Shown here: in pieces, positions 10,988-22,960 of the stretch | Numbering within the stretch: position 1 is the stretch's first letter | Layout: each line of letters opens with the position of its first letter | Assembly (NCBI GenBank): GCA_003278305.1 | Contig: QCFU01000003.1 | Location: forward strand, 24,484 to 88,483 | Direction of reading: 5' to 3' | Source of the DNA: Prochlorococcus sp. AG-363-M21 | GTDB lineage: Bacteria; Cyanobacteriota; Cyanobacteriia; PCC-6307; Cyanobiaceae | DNA length: 64,000 nucleotides | Program-made: the position numbers and the translations under genes | Notes under the pieces: generated by a model | What the model was told of the DNA's origin: nothing | Seen by the model: only the letters and a program-made list of their open reading frames with translations | Database searches by the model: none

Positions 10988-11938
10988 CTATGTGCTTGCT
11001 CCACCAACAACCTCAAGTATTTCTTGAGTAATAGCAGCTTGACGAGCTTTGTTATATGTAAGATTTAAGGTCTTTGCAAGTTCTTTTGCATTATCACTAG
11101 CATTATTCATAGCAGTCATCCTACTAGCCAGTTCAGAAGCAGCCGCTTCCTGTAAAGCTCTCAAAAGTTGATTTTGCAAATACAACGGAAGTAGTGCATT
11201 TAACAATTGATCTGGACTTTGCTCAAAAACAATATCTGAAGGCAAAGATGGTTGCTCATTGGCAGGTGCTGTACCTTTCTCAATTGTTAAACGACTATCT
11301 TTAGTTGTAAGCCGAAAAATCTCATCATCTTCTTCTGCTATACCTTGTGGATCTAATGGCAAAAGAGTCTGGACTACAGGATTGCAACTAACCAAACTAA
11401 TAAATTTAGTATAAATGACTTCTATTCGATCAGTACTGCCAGAAAGAAATTCAGCTAAAACCTCACTAGTTACTTTTTCTGCATCTTGTGAAGTAGGCAC
11501 TTGTTCTAAATCCTGGAAAGAAGTCCGAATAACATACTGACTCGATCTGTTTTGAAAATAAGTAATCGCCTTACGTCCAATCAAAATTAAATCTGGACGA
11601 AAGCCTTGATTTTTTAATTCTGCATATCTCTGTTCAGTACGCTTAATAATATTTGTGTTATAGCCACCACATAGGCCTCGATCTCCTGTAACAGCTAGAA
11701 GGGTAATTTTTTCTACCTCTCTTGTCTCCAATAAAGGAGCATCCGCAGTTTCAAATTGCATTCTACATTGTATGTTCTCAAGAACTCTTGCAAGCCTGTC
11801 TGCGAAAGGTCTACTGCGTAAAACCTGCTCTTGAGCTCGACGTACTTTTGCAGCTGCGACAAGTCGCATTGCCTCAGTAATCTTTCTTGTGTTCTTGACA
11901 GAAACAATTCTGTCTCTGATCTCTTTTAGGTTTGCCAT
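10988..11938 (-). CDS. atpG: ATP synthase F1 subunit gamma
   Basis: 316 aa rotor shaft subunit of F1. The N-terminal coiled coil ([36 protein letters not shown] region) and the C-terminal helix ([19 protein letters not shown], then [15 protein letters not shown]) are the two strands inserted into the alpha/beta hexamer. The central region (about 195-235) is longer than in E. coli, as expected for cyanobacterial/chloroplast gamma, which carries an extra regulatory insertion. I do not see the paired cysteines of the plant redox switch. It lies 29 bases downstream of atpA. Confidence 0.97.
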   Translation of the reverse strand: MANLKEIRDRIVSVKNTRKITEAMRLVAAAKVRRAQEQVLRSRPFADRLARVLENIQCRMQFETADAPLLETREVEKITLLAVTGDRGLCGGYNTNIIKRTEQRYAELKNQGFRPDLILIGRKAITYFQNRSSQYVIRTSFQDLEQVPTSQDAEKVTSEVLAEFLSGSTDRIEVIYTKFISLVSCNPVVQTLLPLDPQGIAEEDDEIFRLTTKDSRLTIEKGTAPANEQPSLPSDIVFEQSPDQLLNALLPLYLQNQLLRALQEAAASELASRMTAMNNASDNAKELAKTLNLTYNKARQAAITQEILEVVGGAST

Positions 11939-11967
11939 TTGGAAAGTCTCCTATATCTCCTGAGGCC

Positions 11968-13551
<1,584 letters not shown>

Positions 13552-14100
13552 TTAGCTTACCTTTGCAAGCTCAAGGCCTAATCGACGCACTTGCCCTGCA
13601 AGGCTTGCATCGATGACCTTAGAACCAACATTGACCACAAAACCACCAATCAAATTGGGATCAACTTGAAGATTCAATTCCAAGTTTTCAGTTCCAGCTA
13701 TTGCTTGAACCTTTCTTAGAATTTCTTCTTCCTGGCCTTCATCTAAAGCAGTAGCCGAAGTAACCGTTGCAAGAGCAATATTACGCTGCTCTCTATAAAT
13801 CTCTAATAATCTTTCAAGCACAGAATCTAAAAAACCTATTCTTTGTCTATCCGCCAATAATTTCAAAAAATTCAAAAAAGATGGTGTAATTTTTTTTGAA
13901 AAGATTTTCTGAATAGCGGCCTTTTTAGATTCAACTTCAAGCACCGGAGAAGCCATTGCTTCTCTTAAGTCAGATGATTCATTCCAGAGTTGCAAAATTT
14001 CTTTTGCTTGAGAAATCACTTTGTCAATTTCTTTAGAATTCTCTGCGACTTGAAGAAAGGCTTCTGCGTAGGGAGTGGTAATTGTATTTAAAAGAGGCAT
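13552..14100 (-). CDS. atpH: ATP synthase F1 subunit delta
   Basis: 182 aa peripheral-stalk subunit linking the b/b' dimer to the top of alpha. The helical N-terminal domain has the YAEAFLQVAE signature, and the C-terminal part has the NLIGGFVVNVGSKVIDASL segment typical of OSCP/delta. I use the ATG at 14100, which overlaps the atpF stop as ATGA; a TTG one codon earlier is less likely. The four-base overlap implies translational coupling with atpF. Confidence 0.95.
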   Translation of the reverse strand: MPLLNTITTPYAEAFLQVAENSKEIDKVISQAKEILQLWNESSDLREAMASPVLEVESKKAAIQKIFSKKITPSFLNFLKLLADRQRIGFLDSVLERLLEIYREQRNIALATVTSATALDEGQEEEILRKVQAIAGTENLELNLQVDPNLIGGFVVNVGSKVIDASLAGQVRRLGLELAKVS

Positions 14101-14615
14101 CAATCCTTACCCATTGTTTTAATAGATTGACTAATTAATTTGGCCTGAGCATTGTCATCTAATTTGCCAGGAAGGGCAGCCAAGGCTTTTTGAATAGCAA
14201 GCTTGGCAGCTTCTCTTCTCAATTGAGCGCTTACTCTTGAGGCTTCAGAATTAAGATCTGATGCAGCCCCTTGCTTGATTCGGGCCATTTCTTCAACAGT
14301 GCGTTTCTCGCTCTCTAAGCGAATTGCCTCTGCTCGCGACTTCCCATCACTAATAATCTTTTGTGCCTTTTCTTCAGCAGTTGCAAGATCCTGCTTGGCT
14401 TGATTTAGTGAAGAAGTCGCTTCATGAAGTCTTTTTTCAGCATCATCAAGATCTGCCAAAATAGAATTTCTTCTTCTTTCCAGCATTCCTCCGAGAAAAT
14501 TAGGAAGAAACTTATAAAGCCCAAAAATAACTACTGCCCAATTAATAATGTTGGTCTCAAATAAATTAAAATTGAGTCCAAATCCTTGAGTAGCAATGAT
14601 GTTAAAAGAAATCAT
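14100..14615 (-). CDS. atpF: ATP synthase Fo subunit b
   Basis: 171 aa. One N-terminal transmembrane segment (about residues 24-42, [20 protein letters not shown]) is followed by a long charged coiled coil that reaches up to delta. In cyanobacteria b pairs with b', encoded immediately upstream. The start ATG at 14615 overlaps the b' stop (ATGA), and its own stop overlaps the atpH start in the same way. The [13 protein letters not shown] opening is typical of the cyanobacterial b subunit. Confidence 0.95.
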   Translation of the reverse strand: MISFNIIATQGFGLNFNLFETNIINWAVVIFGLYKFLPNFLGGMLERRRNSILADLDDAEKRLHEATSSLNQAKQDLATAEEKAQKIISDGKSRAEAIRLESEKRTVEEMARIKQGAASDLNSEASRVSAQLRREAAKLAIQKALAALPGKLDDNAQAKLISQSIKTMGKD

Positions 14616-15070
14616 TTTTCAGCCAAAAGTCGTTGAACTATTAAATCGCCAAGCTGGTCAGAATCTCGTTTCAACTGATTAATAGCTGAATCTTTTTGAG
14701 AATCAATTTCTCTTCTGGCTTGTTCTCTTGAAGCATTCGCCTCAGAGGTCGCTAGTGACAATGCCTCTTGATAAAGCTTATTGGAATCCTCCTCAGCTTC
14801 ATTAATAACAGACTGGGCTGACTGTCTAGCTTCCTTAAGTTGTTGCTTTAAATCCGCTTCAAGGGTTTGAACCTCTGCAAGTTTCTTTTTTGCTTCTGCA
14901 CGACTTTTAAAAACATAACCTTCTCTTTCTTCTACAACCTTACCAACAGGCTTAAAAAAGAGAGAATTTAAAATAAATGTGAGGAGAACCACCTGAACTG
15001 CCATTAAAGGCAGAGTGGCATCTAAGTCAAAAAGACCTCCTTCAGCACCGAACAGAATAAAACTAGCCAT
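14612..15070 (-). CDS. atpF2: ATP synthase Fo subunit b' (second b subunit)
   Basis: 152 aa diverged duplicate of subunit b, found in photosynthetic bacteria and plastids. One N-terminal transmembrane segment (about 18-40, [20 protein letters not shown], then KPVG) precedes a charged coiled coil rich in A, E, K and Q. It forms the peripheral stalk heterodimer with the product of the next gene, which it overlaps by 4 bases. Also called atpG in some cyanobacterial annotations. Confidence 0.94.
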   Translation of the reverse strand: MASFILFGAEGGLFDLDATLPLMAVQVVLLTFILNSLFFKPVGKVVEEREGYVFKSRAEAKKKLAEVQTLEADLKQQLKEARQSAQSVINEAEEDSNKLYQEALSLATSEANASREQARREIDSQKDSAINQLKRDSDQLGDLIVQRLLAEK

Positions 15071-15210
15071 TTTGCAGGGTTAAAAGCGGTTAAATTAAAC
15101 TCTTCAAATGGAAGAGCCAAAAGCAAAACTAAAGTTCAATAAACCTCTCATAGGAAAAACTTTTTTACGCCTTATTCAGATGAGAAGTCAATTTTGGGAA
15201 ACTTTTCTAC

Positions 15211-15462
<252 letters not shown>

Positions 15463-15615
15463 TTATCGAAGGAAGAAAAATTGCGTTAAACGCTAAATAG
15501 TTAGACCGTGAGTTTATACCTAAGCGGGGACATCTAATGATTTTTAGATGGGTCCTTGAAATATTGGGACCAAAGCAAAGGGTTTTAGACAGTTAATACT
15601 GGCTAAAAAGTTTGA

Positions 15616-16341
15616 TTAATGGTGTTCTTCAACTGCTTCTCCAATGTAATAAGCAGCTAAAGTTGCAAAAATCAACGCTTGTATTGCGCTTGTAAAAAGG
15701 CCAAGGAACATTACAGGAATTGGCAAAGCCAAAGGAACTAGAAAAACTAGAACTGCAACAACCAATTCATCAGCCAATATGTTCCCAAACAAACGAAATG
15801 AAAGTGAAAGAGGTTTGGTGAAATCTTCAAGAATTTTAAAAGGGAGCATTATCGGAGTGGGATGAACGTAGTACTCGAAGTACCTCAAACCCTTATTACT
15901 AAGACCCGCATAGAAATAAGAAAGCGAGACTAATAATGCCAATGCAATCGTGGTATTGATATCTGCAGTAGGAGCACCAAGCTCACCACTAGGCAAATGA
16001 ATCAATCTCCATGGGACCAAAGCCCCCCCCCAATTACTTACAAAAACAAACAAGAAAAGAGTGCCTATAAATGGCATCCAATCTCGATAAACCTTTTCAC
16101 CTATTTGAGTGCGAGCCAAGTCACGAATATAATCCCATAGAAATTCCAATAGATTTTGCATTCCTTTAGGATCGCGTTCCATTTTTTTGGTCCCAACGAC
16201 CACAAATGCAATTAATGCTCCAAGCAATATCCAGGAAGTAATAAATACTTGACCATGAACTTTGATATTTCCAAATTGCCAATACAGATGCTGACCAACC
16301 TCTAGTTCGGCAAAAAGCAAATTAAATGGAGATAGACCCAT
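15616..16341 (-). CDS. atpB: ATP synthase Fo subunit a
   Basis: 241 aa membrane stator subunit that forms the two proton half-channels against the c ring. Several transmembrane segments are visible. The functional helix has the essential arginine in [20 protein letters not shown], and [16 protein letters not shown] near the C-terminus is the other conserved segment. Length fits cyanobacterial AtpB. It sits between atpI and atpE in the operon. Confidence 0.97.
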   Translation of the reverse strand: MGLSPFNLLFAELEVGQHLYWQFGNIKVHGQVFITSWILLGALIAFVVVGTKKMERDPKGMQNLLEFLWDYIRDLARTQIGEKVYRDWMPFIGTLFLFVFVSNWGGALVPWRLIHLPSGELGAPTADINTTIALALLVSLSYFYAGLSNKGLRYFEYYVHPTPIMLPFKILEDFTKPLSLSFRLFGNILADELVVAVLVFLVPLALPIPVMFLGLFTSAIQALIFATLAAYYIGEAVEEHH

Positions 16342-16430
16342 TGTGATTTAAATGAAAAGTTCGCAAAAAGCGATTATGTGTCTTGATCGTGCCTTTTACC
16401 AAATCTTTAAAAACAGAAAACTCTTGAGTT

Positions 16431-16907
16431 TTAACTCTCGAGGACAAACTGCAATATTAAACTTGGCTTATAGAGAAAGAAACCTAACAAAGAAGGTAAT
16501 AATTGGAGATCAGGCAATCGTATGACTGCCAAGAATAAAACTACTGGAACTAGTAATTGAACATTACTGACCCCTGATGTCTTTTTCCCTAAATTGCCAA
16601 TACTGCGAGAAAGTAAACGCAAATAAAACAATCCAGATAATGCACCAACCAGAAGGCTAAAAGCAACTGTGAAACCAGAAAAAATGGCTGTTAAACAAAC
16701 CGCAAAGGCTGAAACAACCAAATGCAAAATAAATATGCGTCGCTGAAGCAAAACATATTCACTGACAGAACCTTCAAACATTTCGCCTGAAGGATGAAGC
16801 TGAGTTCCTTGATCCAATGTTGGACTGACTTCCCTTGATTCTTCAGCAACATTAGACTCTTCCAAGGAAGAGTTTTTTGAGGATTTAAGAAGTGAGGATG
16901 CCAGCAA
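16431..16907 (-). CDS. atpI: ATP synthase-associated protein I
   Basis: 158 aa with about four hydrophobic segments from residue 55 on (FILHLVVSAFAVCLTAIFSG, then FSLLVGALSGLFYLRLL, VPVVLFLAVIR and LLPSLLGFFLY). Position as first gene of the main atp operon and membrane topology identify it as AtpI/Atp1, thought to help assemble the c ring. The first 50 residues are hydrophilic and variable. The start is uncertain: TTG at 16907 is used, an in-frame stop lies at 16938-16940, and the first in-frame ATG is about 42 codons further in and would drop most of the tail. Confidence 0.8.
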   Translation of the reverse strand: MLASSLLKSSKNSSLEESNVAEESREVSPTLDQGTQLHPSGEMFEGSVSEYVLLQRRIFILHLVVSAFAVCLTAIFSGFTVAFSLLVGALSGLFYLRLLSRSIGNLGKKTSGVSNVQLLVPVVLFLAVIRLPDLQLLPSLLGFFLYKPSLILQFVLES

Positions 16908-17266
16908 AGGCCCCGATGCTCTAAAGGCCCGCGGAATCTACCATGCTGCAGGTATAAAACCTATCCTTGAAGTACCAGATAATGCAAATTATGCCGTTTC
17001 ATTAAATAAACTAATAGAACCGATGCAGATTGAACAAAAAATCAAATGCATTCACAAAATTAGTATTTATCAAATTGCTTGAGAAGAAGGTTTGTCAATT
17101 CTGTTTGTTGTACTTTCATAGAATCCAAAAAGCTAAAACAATCTTTTATGTCTTGTTTTGATATTGAAGCAAGATTGGAATATTTAAAGTTTTTTGTTTT
17201 CTATACTAAAGACTTGGCAAAACCTCTTTTAAACGTATCAATGGAAAGAAATTAATTTCTCAAATT
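16908..17266. other. Divergent intergenic region atpI / ftsW with a doubtful small ORF
   Basis: 359 bases between the divergent atpI and ftsW genes. It must contain the promoter of the whole ATP synthase operon (minus) and that of ftsW (plus). One plus-strand frame is open at 17079-17255 (TTG start, 59 codons; or ATG at 17148, 35 codons). It encodes a basic/aromatic peptide ending just 11 bases before the ftsW start. I do not recognise it. No inverted repeat or known operator stands out. Confidence 0.4.
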
Positions 17267-18505
17267 TTGAGAAGTCCTTATTTAAAAAACGATAATCCAA
17301 AGCTGCAATGGCAAGAAGGTTCATATGCAAAGCCAATAGAAAATATCAATCTTAAACAACGTTTCAACAATCTTCTACCTTTACCTTGGGAGCTTTGGCC
17401 TTCAGAAGCGAGACTATTATTATCATTAATTTTATTTTGGTCTGTTTTTGGTCTTTTTATTCTTGGTTCAGCAAGTTGGTGGGTTGCTACTAAAGATATG
17501 GGAGACGGGGCTTTTTTTCTTAAAAAGCAAATAACCTGGCTTATAACAAGTTGGATATTCAGTTGGTTAGTTATATCAATAAATTTAAGAAAATGGTTAA
17601 AAGTATCAAGAATATGTTTATTAATTTTGTTATTGTTAATAGGCTCAACTTTAATATTTGGTAGCAATATAAATGGCTCTTCAAGATGGCTAATATTAGG
17701 GCCTATTCGTATTCAACCTTCAGAGCTTATTAAACCTTTTGTAATTCTTCAGGCAGCAAATCTTTTTGCTCAATGGAAAAGAATTACTAATTCGCGCAAG
17801 CTTTTTCAAATAACTCTTTTCGGCGTCTTAATTACTCTGATTTTGATGCAACCAAATTTAAGTACAGCTTCACTAATCGGAATCCTACTTTGGATGATTG
17901 CCCTTTCCTCAGGCATTAGATTTAGATATTTATTTTCATTTGCTTTGCTAGGTATTACTTTAGGAGGCTTAAGTATTTACAATTATAAATATCAATTAAT
18001 GCGAGTAACCTCTTTTTTAAATCCATGGGAAGACCCCCATGGTAATGGATATCAGTTAATACAAAGTTTACTTGCTATTGGCTCAGGAGGAATGTTTGGA
18101 GAAGGATATGGTTTATCTACTCAAAAACTTCTTTATTTGCCTTTCATAAGTACAGATTTCATCTTTGCAATTTTTGCTGAAGAATTTGGATTTGTAGGTT
18201 CTTTGATGCTTATTTTATTTTTAGCTCTAGTAGCATTTGTTGGTCTAAGGATATCATTAAGATGCAGAAATAATTATTCAAAGTTAATTGCTATTGGCTG
18301 CAGCATTTTACTGGTAGGGCAATCGATTATGCATATAGCAGTCGCTTCAGGATCCATGCCTACAACTGGTCTGCCTCTACCAATGATCAGTTATGGAGGC
18401 AACTCTTTACTATCAAGTCTAACAATTTGTGGCTTATTAGTTAGATGCTCTCTTGAGTCAACTGGTTTAATTGGTGGCCTAAAAGTCAAAAAAAAATTCA
18501 GTTAG
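17267..18505 (+). CDS. ftsW: FtsW/RodA/SpoVE family septal glycosyltransferase
   Basis: 412 aa polytopic membrane protein of the SEDS family, which polymerises lipid II into septal peptidoglycan with a class B PBP. About ten hydrophobic helices are visible. Diagnostic segments are NGSSRWLILGPIRIQPSEL, FLNPWEDPHGNGYQLIQSL, FIFAIFAEEFGFVG and PTTGLPLPMISYGGNSLL, including the conserved acidic residue of the large loop. The start is TTG at 17267; a short cytoplasmic tail precedes the first helix and no ATG fits. FtsW is more likely than RodA from the SYGG(N)S ending. ccdA follows. Confidence 0.9.
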   Translation: MRSPYLKNDNPKLQWQEGSYAKPIENINLKQRFNNLLPLPWELWPSEARLLLSLILFWSVFGLFILGSASWWVATKDMGDGAFFLKKQITWLITSWIFSWLVISINLRKWLKVSRICLLILLLLIGSTLIFGSNINGSSRWLILGPIRIQPSELIKPFVILQAANLFAQWKRITNSRKLFQITLFGVLITLILMQPNLSTASLIGILLWMIALSSGIRFRYLFSFALLGITLGGLSIYNYKYQLMRVTSFLNPWEDPHGNGYQLIQSLLAIGSGGMFGEGYGLSTQKLLYLPFISTDFIFAIFAEEFGFVGSLMLILFLALVAFVGLRISLRCRNNYSKLIAIGCSILLVGQSIMHIAVASGSMPTTGLPLPMISYGGNSLLSSLTICGLLVRCSLESTGLIGGLKVKKKFS

Positions 18506-18647
18506 ATATTATTAAGCTTATAAATTAGAAGTTTATCCACCTAAAAAAATCGTTTTACTTAATCTTGCTATTTCAGATCTTGCTAGCAATAGCCAGCAAT
18601 TAATTAGTAATGGTCTAGAGCGACCTGGTCCTTTAACAATATTAATT

Positions 18648-19268
18648 GTGTTTTTTGGTGGTCTTCTTACAAGCCTTGGTCCATGTTCGATTTCCCTATT
18701 ACCTATAACCGTGGCTTATTTAGCTGGATTTGGAGATGGTCAAAGACCTTTCCAAAGAAGTGTTGTGTTTTGTGGAGGGATTGTCCTTTCATTAGTAATG
18801 CTTGGGAGTCTAAGTGGTTTGTTAGGTCAGATATATGGGCAATTACCTTCTCAATTCAATTTATTAATTTCACTTATTGCAATAGTTATGGGGCTAAATC
18901 TTCTAGGAATTATAAAAATACAATTCCCAGCAGGTCCAAATCTAGATTCATGGAAAGAGAAAATTCCTAAACCATTAGCCCCAGTAACTGCAGGCTTTGC
19001 ATTTGGATTAGCTTCTTCTCCATGCACTACACCTGTATTGGCAGTATTACTGGCATGGATTGCCCAAAATGGAAACATTTTATCTGGAATCATTCTTTTA
19101 GCTGCATTTGGCTCAGGTCAAGTAACTCCTTTACTTTTAGCCGGAACGGCTGCAAGCACAATCCCAAATATTCTTGCTTTACGTCCTTTCAGCCGATGGA
19201 TCCCAATTTTAAGCGGATGCGTATTTATCACGACAGGTTCATTAACCTTATTAGCCAATTGGCTTTAA
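18648..19268 (+). CDS. ccdA: Cytochrome c biogenesis protein CcdA
   Basis: DsbD-type membrane protein that carries electrons from stromal thioredoxin to the thylakoid lumen for System II cytochrome c maturation. Two redox cysteines sit in LTSLGPCSISLLP and LASSPCTTPVLAVLLAW; about six helices are visible. Coordinates use GTG at 18648, but the frame stays open upstream to a stop at 18513-18515. The expected first helix and lumenal leader (ending GLERPGPLTILIV just before the GTG) are encoded there, so the true start is upstream at a non-standard codon (ATT at 18570 and ATC at 18549 are candidates). ccs1 begins 6 bases after the stop. Confidence 0.85.
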   Translation: MFFGGLLTSLGPCSISLLPITVAYLAGFGDGQRPFQRSVVFCGGIVLSLVMLGSLSGLLGQIYGQLPSQFNLLISLIAIVMGLNLLGIIKIQFPAGPNLDSWKEKIPKPLAPVTAGFAFGLASSPCTTPVLAVLLAWIAQNGNILSGIILLAAFGSGQVTPLLLAGTAASTIPNILALRPFSRWIPILSGCVFITTGSLTLLANWL

Positions 19269-19274
19269 ATTGAG

Positions 19275-20561
19275 ATGATATATATTAAAAGGATCTTTAT
19301 ATTCTTATCAAGTCTAAAAGTAGCGATTTCTTTATTATTTATAATTGCTTTATCCAGTGCAATAGGCACAGCAATACCTCAGGAAGATGAAAGAATTAAC
19401 TATTTAAATAATTACACAGATACTCCTTGGCTTGGAATAATAAATGGCGAGGAAATACTTAAACTTCAATTAGACCATGTCTATTCAAGCTATTGGTTTC
19501 TTACCCTTCTGGCATGGTTAACAATTGCCTTAATAGTCTGTAGCTGGAGGAGACAATTGCCTAGCCTTAGGTCAGCAATAAAATGGCTTCATTATGATAA
19601 GCCTGAACAAATAAGTAAATTAGCAATTTCAAAAATACTGAAATCGACTAATCCTTCAGAGAGTATTAACAAGTTAGAAGTACTCCTTAAGAAAAAAGGA
19701 TGGCAAACAGAGAAGAAAAAAAATGGCCTTGCTGCAAGAAAAGGTATTGTGGGTCGCTTTGGCCCACCCATTGTTCACTTTGGCTTAATTCTTTTAATAT
19801 TTGGTGCAACATTAGGTTCTATTAAAGGGCAAAAGTTTGAAAACTTTCTTGTTCCTGGAAGATCAATAGATCTGATAAGTCCCAATCAAAAAAATAAATT
19901 AAGTTTCTTTTTAGAAAGTTTTAAAATTGAAAGATCTCCAGAAGGGCAACCAGAACAATTTAAATCTTTACTAAAAATCATAGATTCAGCCAAGGAAAAT
20001 CCTGTCTATCAAGAGATTAGTGTGAATCATCCTTTAAGATATAATGGCCTAACTATTTATCAAGCTGATTGGTCATTAGCTGCTATTACAATTCAAATAG
20101 GAAATAGTCCTAAACTTCAATTACCATTAACTTCTATACCTGAATTAGGTGAACAAGTATGGGGACTAATCTTACCAAATATTGAGGATAATAATGAACA
20201 GATTCTAGCAACAATTTCTAGCGAGGAAGGTCCATTAAAAGTTTTCAACCAAGAAGGAGAGGTCCTTGGTTTTATAAGACCAAAAGGGAAATCTATAACA
20301 GTCAGAGAAAAAGAGTTAAACTTATATGCGGTATTAGCTAGTAGCGGTATATTAATCAAAAGAGATCCTGGAGTCCCTATTGTTTATATAGGTTTTGCCA
20401 TTACTCTCTTAGGAGGAATTATGAGTATTATCTCAACTAAATTCCTATGGGCTATATCAAAAGAAGATGGAAACACTATATATATAGGAGGAAAATGCAA
20501 TAGAGACTTAACAGGATTTTCCAAGGAATTTCCAAAATTGATTAAACCAGTATTAGAATAA
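19275..20561 (+). CDS. ccs1: Cytochrome c assembly protein Ccs1 (ResB family)
   Basis: 428 aa ResB-like component of the System II haem ligation complex, working with CcsA at the thylakoid membrane. The N-terminus has the membrane helix LKVAISLLFIIALSSAIGTA followed by IPQ, a second helix near residue 75, a third near residue 165 with PPIVHFGLILLIFG (histidine that can ligand haem), a large lumenal domain, and a last helix near 370. ISVNHPLRYNGLTIYQADW is a strong ResB marker. It is coupled to ccdA with a 6-base gap. Confidence 0.93.
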   Translation: MIYIKRIFIFLSSLKVAISLLFIIALSSAIGTAIPQEDERINYLNNYTDTPWLGIINGEEILKLQLDHVYSSYWFLTLLAWLTIALIVCSWRRQLPSLRSAIKWLHYDKPEQISKLAISKILKSTNPSESINKLEVLLKKKGWQTEKKKNGLAARKGIVGRFGPPIVHFGLILLIFGATLGSIKGQKFENFLVPGRSIDLISPNQKNKLSFFLESFKIERSPEGQPEQFKSLLKIIDSAKENPVYQEISVNHPLRYNGLTIYQADWSLAAITIQIGNSPKLQLPLTSIPELGEQVWGLILPNIEDNNEQILATISSEEGPLKVFNQEGEVLGFIRPKGKSITVREKELNLYAVLASSGILIKRDPGVPIVYIGFAITLLGGIMSIISTKFLWAISKEDGNTIYIGGKCNRDLTGFSKEFPKLIKPVLE

Positions 20562-20569
20562 GATATCAA

Positions 20570-20971
20570 TTATTTTTTAATACCATGACTGGCTTTAATA
20601 ATAGTATGAACATTCCCTCTAGGGTTAAAATCTGCTTCTATGTTCATCCATATTGGATTACTAGATATTACCAACTTATCTAAGATATTATTAACTACTT
20701 CTTCATGAGATATTCTAACCTCTCTAAAACTATTTATATAAAGCTTTAAAGATTTTAGCTCTAAAACTTTTTTCGCAGGTTGATAATTTAATGATAATTT
20801 TGCAAAATCTGGATAACCAGAGAAAGGGCATTTACAAGTAAACTCAGGAAGTTCTATTGAGATTTCATATATCCTTGTAGTATTCGGATTAGGGAAACAA
20901 AGCAATTCTGCATTCTCGATAATCCTTTCACCATAAAGCTGGTCTTGGTCATTAGATCTTTGATTTTTCAA
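20570..20971 (-). CDS. queF: NADPH-dependent preQ0 reductase QueF
   Basis: 133 aa, the short (unimodular) QueF type, which reduces 7-cyano-7-deazaguanine to preQ1 for queuosine in tRNA. The catalytic cysteine is in [14 protein letters not shown] with the conserved aspartate, and ELKSLKLY is the QueF NADPH motif. Start is TTG at 20971; the frame is closed by a stop 9 bases further upstream and no ATG is available. It converges on ccs1 with an 8-base gap. Confidence 0.92.
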   Translation of the reverse strand: MKNQRSNDQDQLYGERIIENAELLCFPNPNTTRIYEISIELPEFTCKCPFSGYPDFAKLSLNYQPAKKVLELKSLKLYINSFREVRISHEEVVNNILDKLVISSNPIWMNIEADFNPRGNVHTIIKASHGIKK

Positions 20972-21085
20972 AATACTGAACTAGCACTAATAGAAAAATA
21001 ATTCTGAACAGTTGGAATACAAGCTTTTAATAAAATTTCCTAAACATTAATGATCTCACAATATAAAAGACAAATGGCAGATTTT

Positions 21086-21099
21086 GTATCATCAAGTAC
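21086..21099 (+). promoter_or_regulatory. NtcA-type box (GTA-N8-TAC)
   Basis: GTATCATCAAGTAC is an exact match to the cyanobacterial nitrogen regulator consensus GTA-N8-TAC. It lies 52 bases before the ATG of the small gene at 21152. An imperfect -10 (TAATAG at 21124) follows after 24 bases, near the class II NtcA spacing. The small gene and glnB (41 bases further on) could form one NtcA-controlled unit. A short consensus can occur by chance, so this rests on position and target gene. Confidence 0.55.
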
Positions 21100-21151
21100 A
21101 AACACGATGACGATTCCACCCCCTAATAGAAGTACTTAACTAGTTATCTAA

Positions 21152-21379
21152 ATGGACATTCGTGTTTTGAGAACTGAAGGCGGTGCTCATATCCAACCTA
21201 CTAGTGTCCATGGAATGCTTTGGCTACAAACCCATTTTGAGAATATTCATTGGGACGCTATAGCCTCAAATCAAATCAAATTACCAAAAAAAGATACTGA
21301 TGAGCTATCACTAGATGCTGAGCAAGCTGGCTTAACACTAAATATTTTTCCAGCATTGACGGAATCAAAGAAGTTTTAA
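21152..21379 (+). CDS. Small protein upstream of glnB, function unknown
   Basis: 75 aa, no membrane segment or signal, beginning MDIRVLRTEGGAHIQPTSVH. It contains several histidines and tryptophans (GMLWLQTHFENIHWDA) and an acidic middle (KKDTDELSLDAEQAG). It precedes glnB by 41 bases in the same direction and sits behind the NtcA-like box, so it may be a nitrogen-regulated small protein. I do not recognise a family. Codon use and the absence of a competing frame support a real gene. Confidence 0.65.
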   Translation: MDIRVLRTEGGAHIQPTSVHGMLWLQTHFENIHWDAIASNQIKLPKKDTDELSLDAEQAGLTLNIFPALTESKKF

Positions 21380-21393
21380 CTAAATCTCACTAA

Positions 21394-22559
<1,166 letters not shown>

Positions 22560-22655
22560 ATATTCATAAAAGCAAACATGAAACGAAAAAAAAACCGCAC
22601 TTAATGGGAAAAAAACAATTTTGGCTACAAGATCTATCTAATTGAAAGGAATAAA

Positions 22656-22916
22656 GTGCCAAAAATCAGTTCCAAATTACTTTTTAGGGGTGAAAACTCT
22701 CGAAAAAGAAACCTACGCATAATTTCAAAAAAATCAACAAAGAAAATTCTTGATCTTTTACCTCCAGGCAGTTTTGCAAAGTTAGATGATCAACCGAACG
22801 ACCTTCCTCCTTTTCAAGTCATCAACTGCAAAGGAGGAAGATGTCTAGTGAGGCAACAATCATGGGGGAAATATGTTCATTGGGAAGTGGAACATCACAG
22901 ACTTAAGTCAGCTTGA
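22656..22916 (+). CDS. Basic 86-aa protein, function unknown
   Basis: 86 aa starting at GTG 22656, with a clear ribosome-binding site (AAAGGA, 22644-22649) that fixes the start. The N-terminal half is strongly basic (RGENSRKRNLRIISKKSTKK). The C-terminal half has a compact pattern, LPPGSFAKLDD and GGRCLVRQQSWGKYVHWEVE, which looks like a small beta fold. I take it as a conserved picocyanobacterial protein without known function. It lies 44 bases before purB in the same direction. Confidence 0.7.
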   Translation: MPKISSKLLFRGENSRKRNLRIISKKSTKKILDLLPPGSFAKLDDQPNDLPPFQVINCKGGRCLVRQQSWGKYVHWEVEHHRLKSA

Positions 22917-22960
22917 CAAAAAAGATCTAAGTTCAAGTTCAAGTAACAAACAAATGTCCT

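Noticed and set aside
15546..15570. GGTCC..GGACC inverted repeat between atpB and atpE
   Set aside because: Only five pairs with a long loop and no T-run on either side; too weak to call a terminator.
21074..21139. 21-codon frame beginning at ATG 21074
   Set aside because: It covers the NtcA-like box and probable -10 region, so it is more likely promoter DNA than coding sequence.
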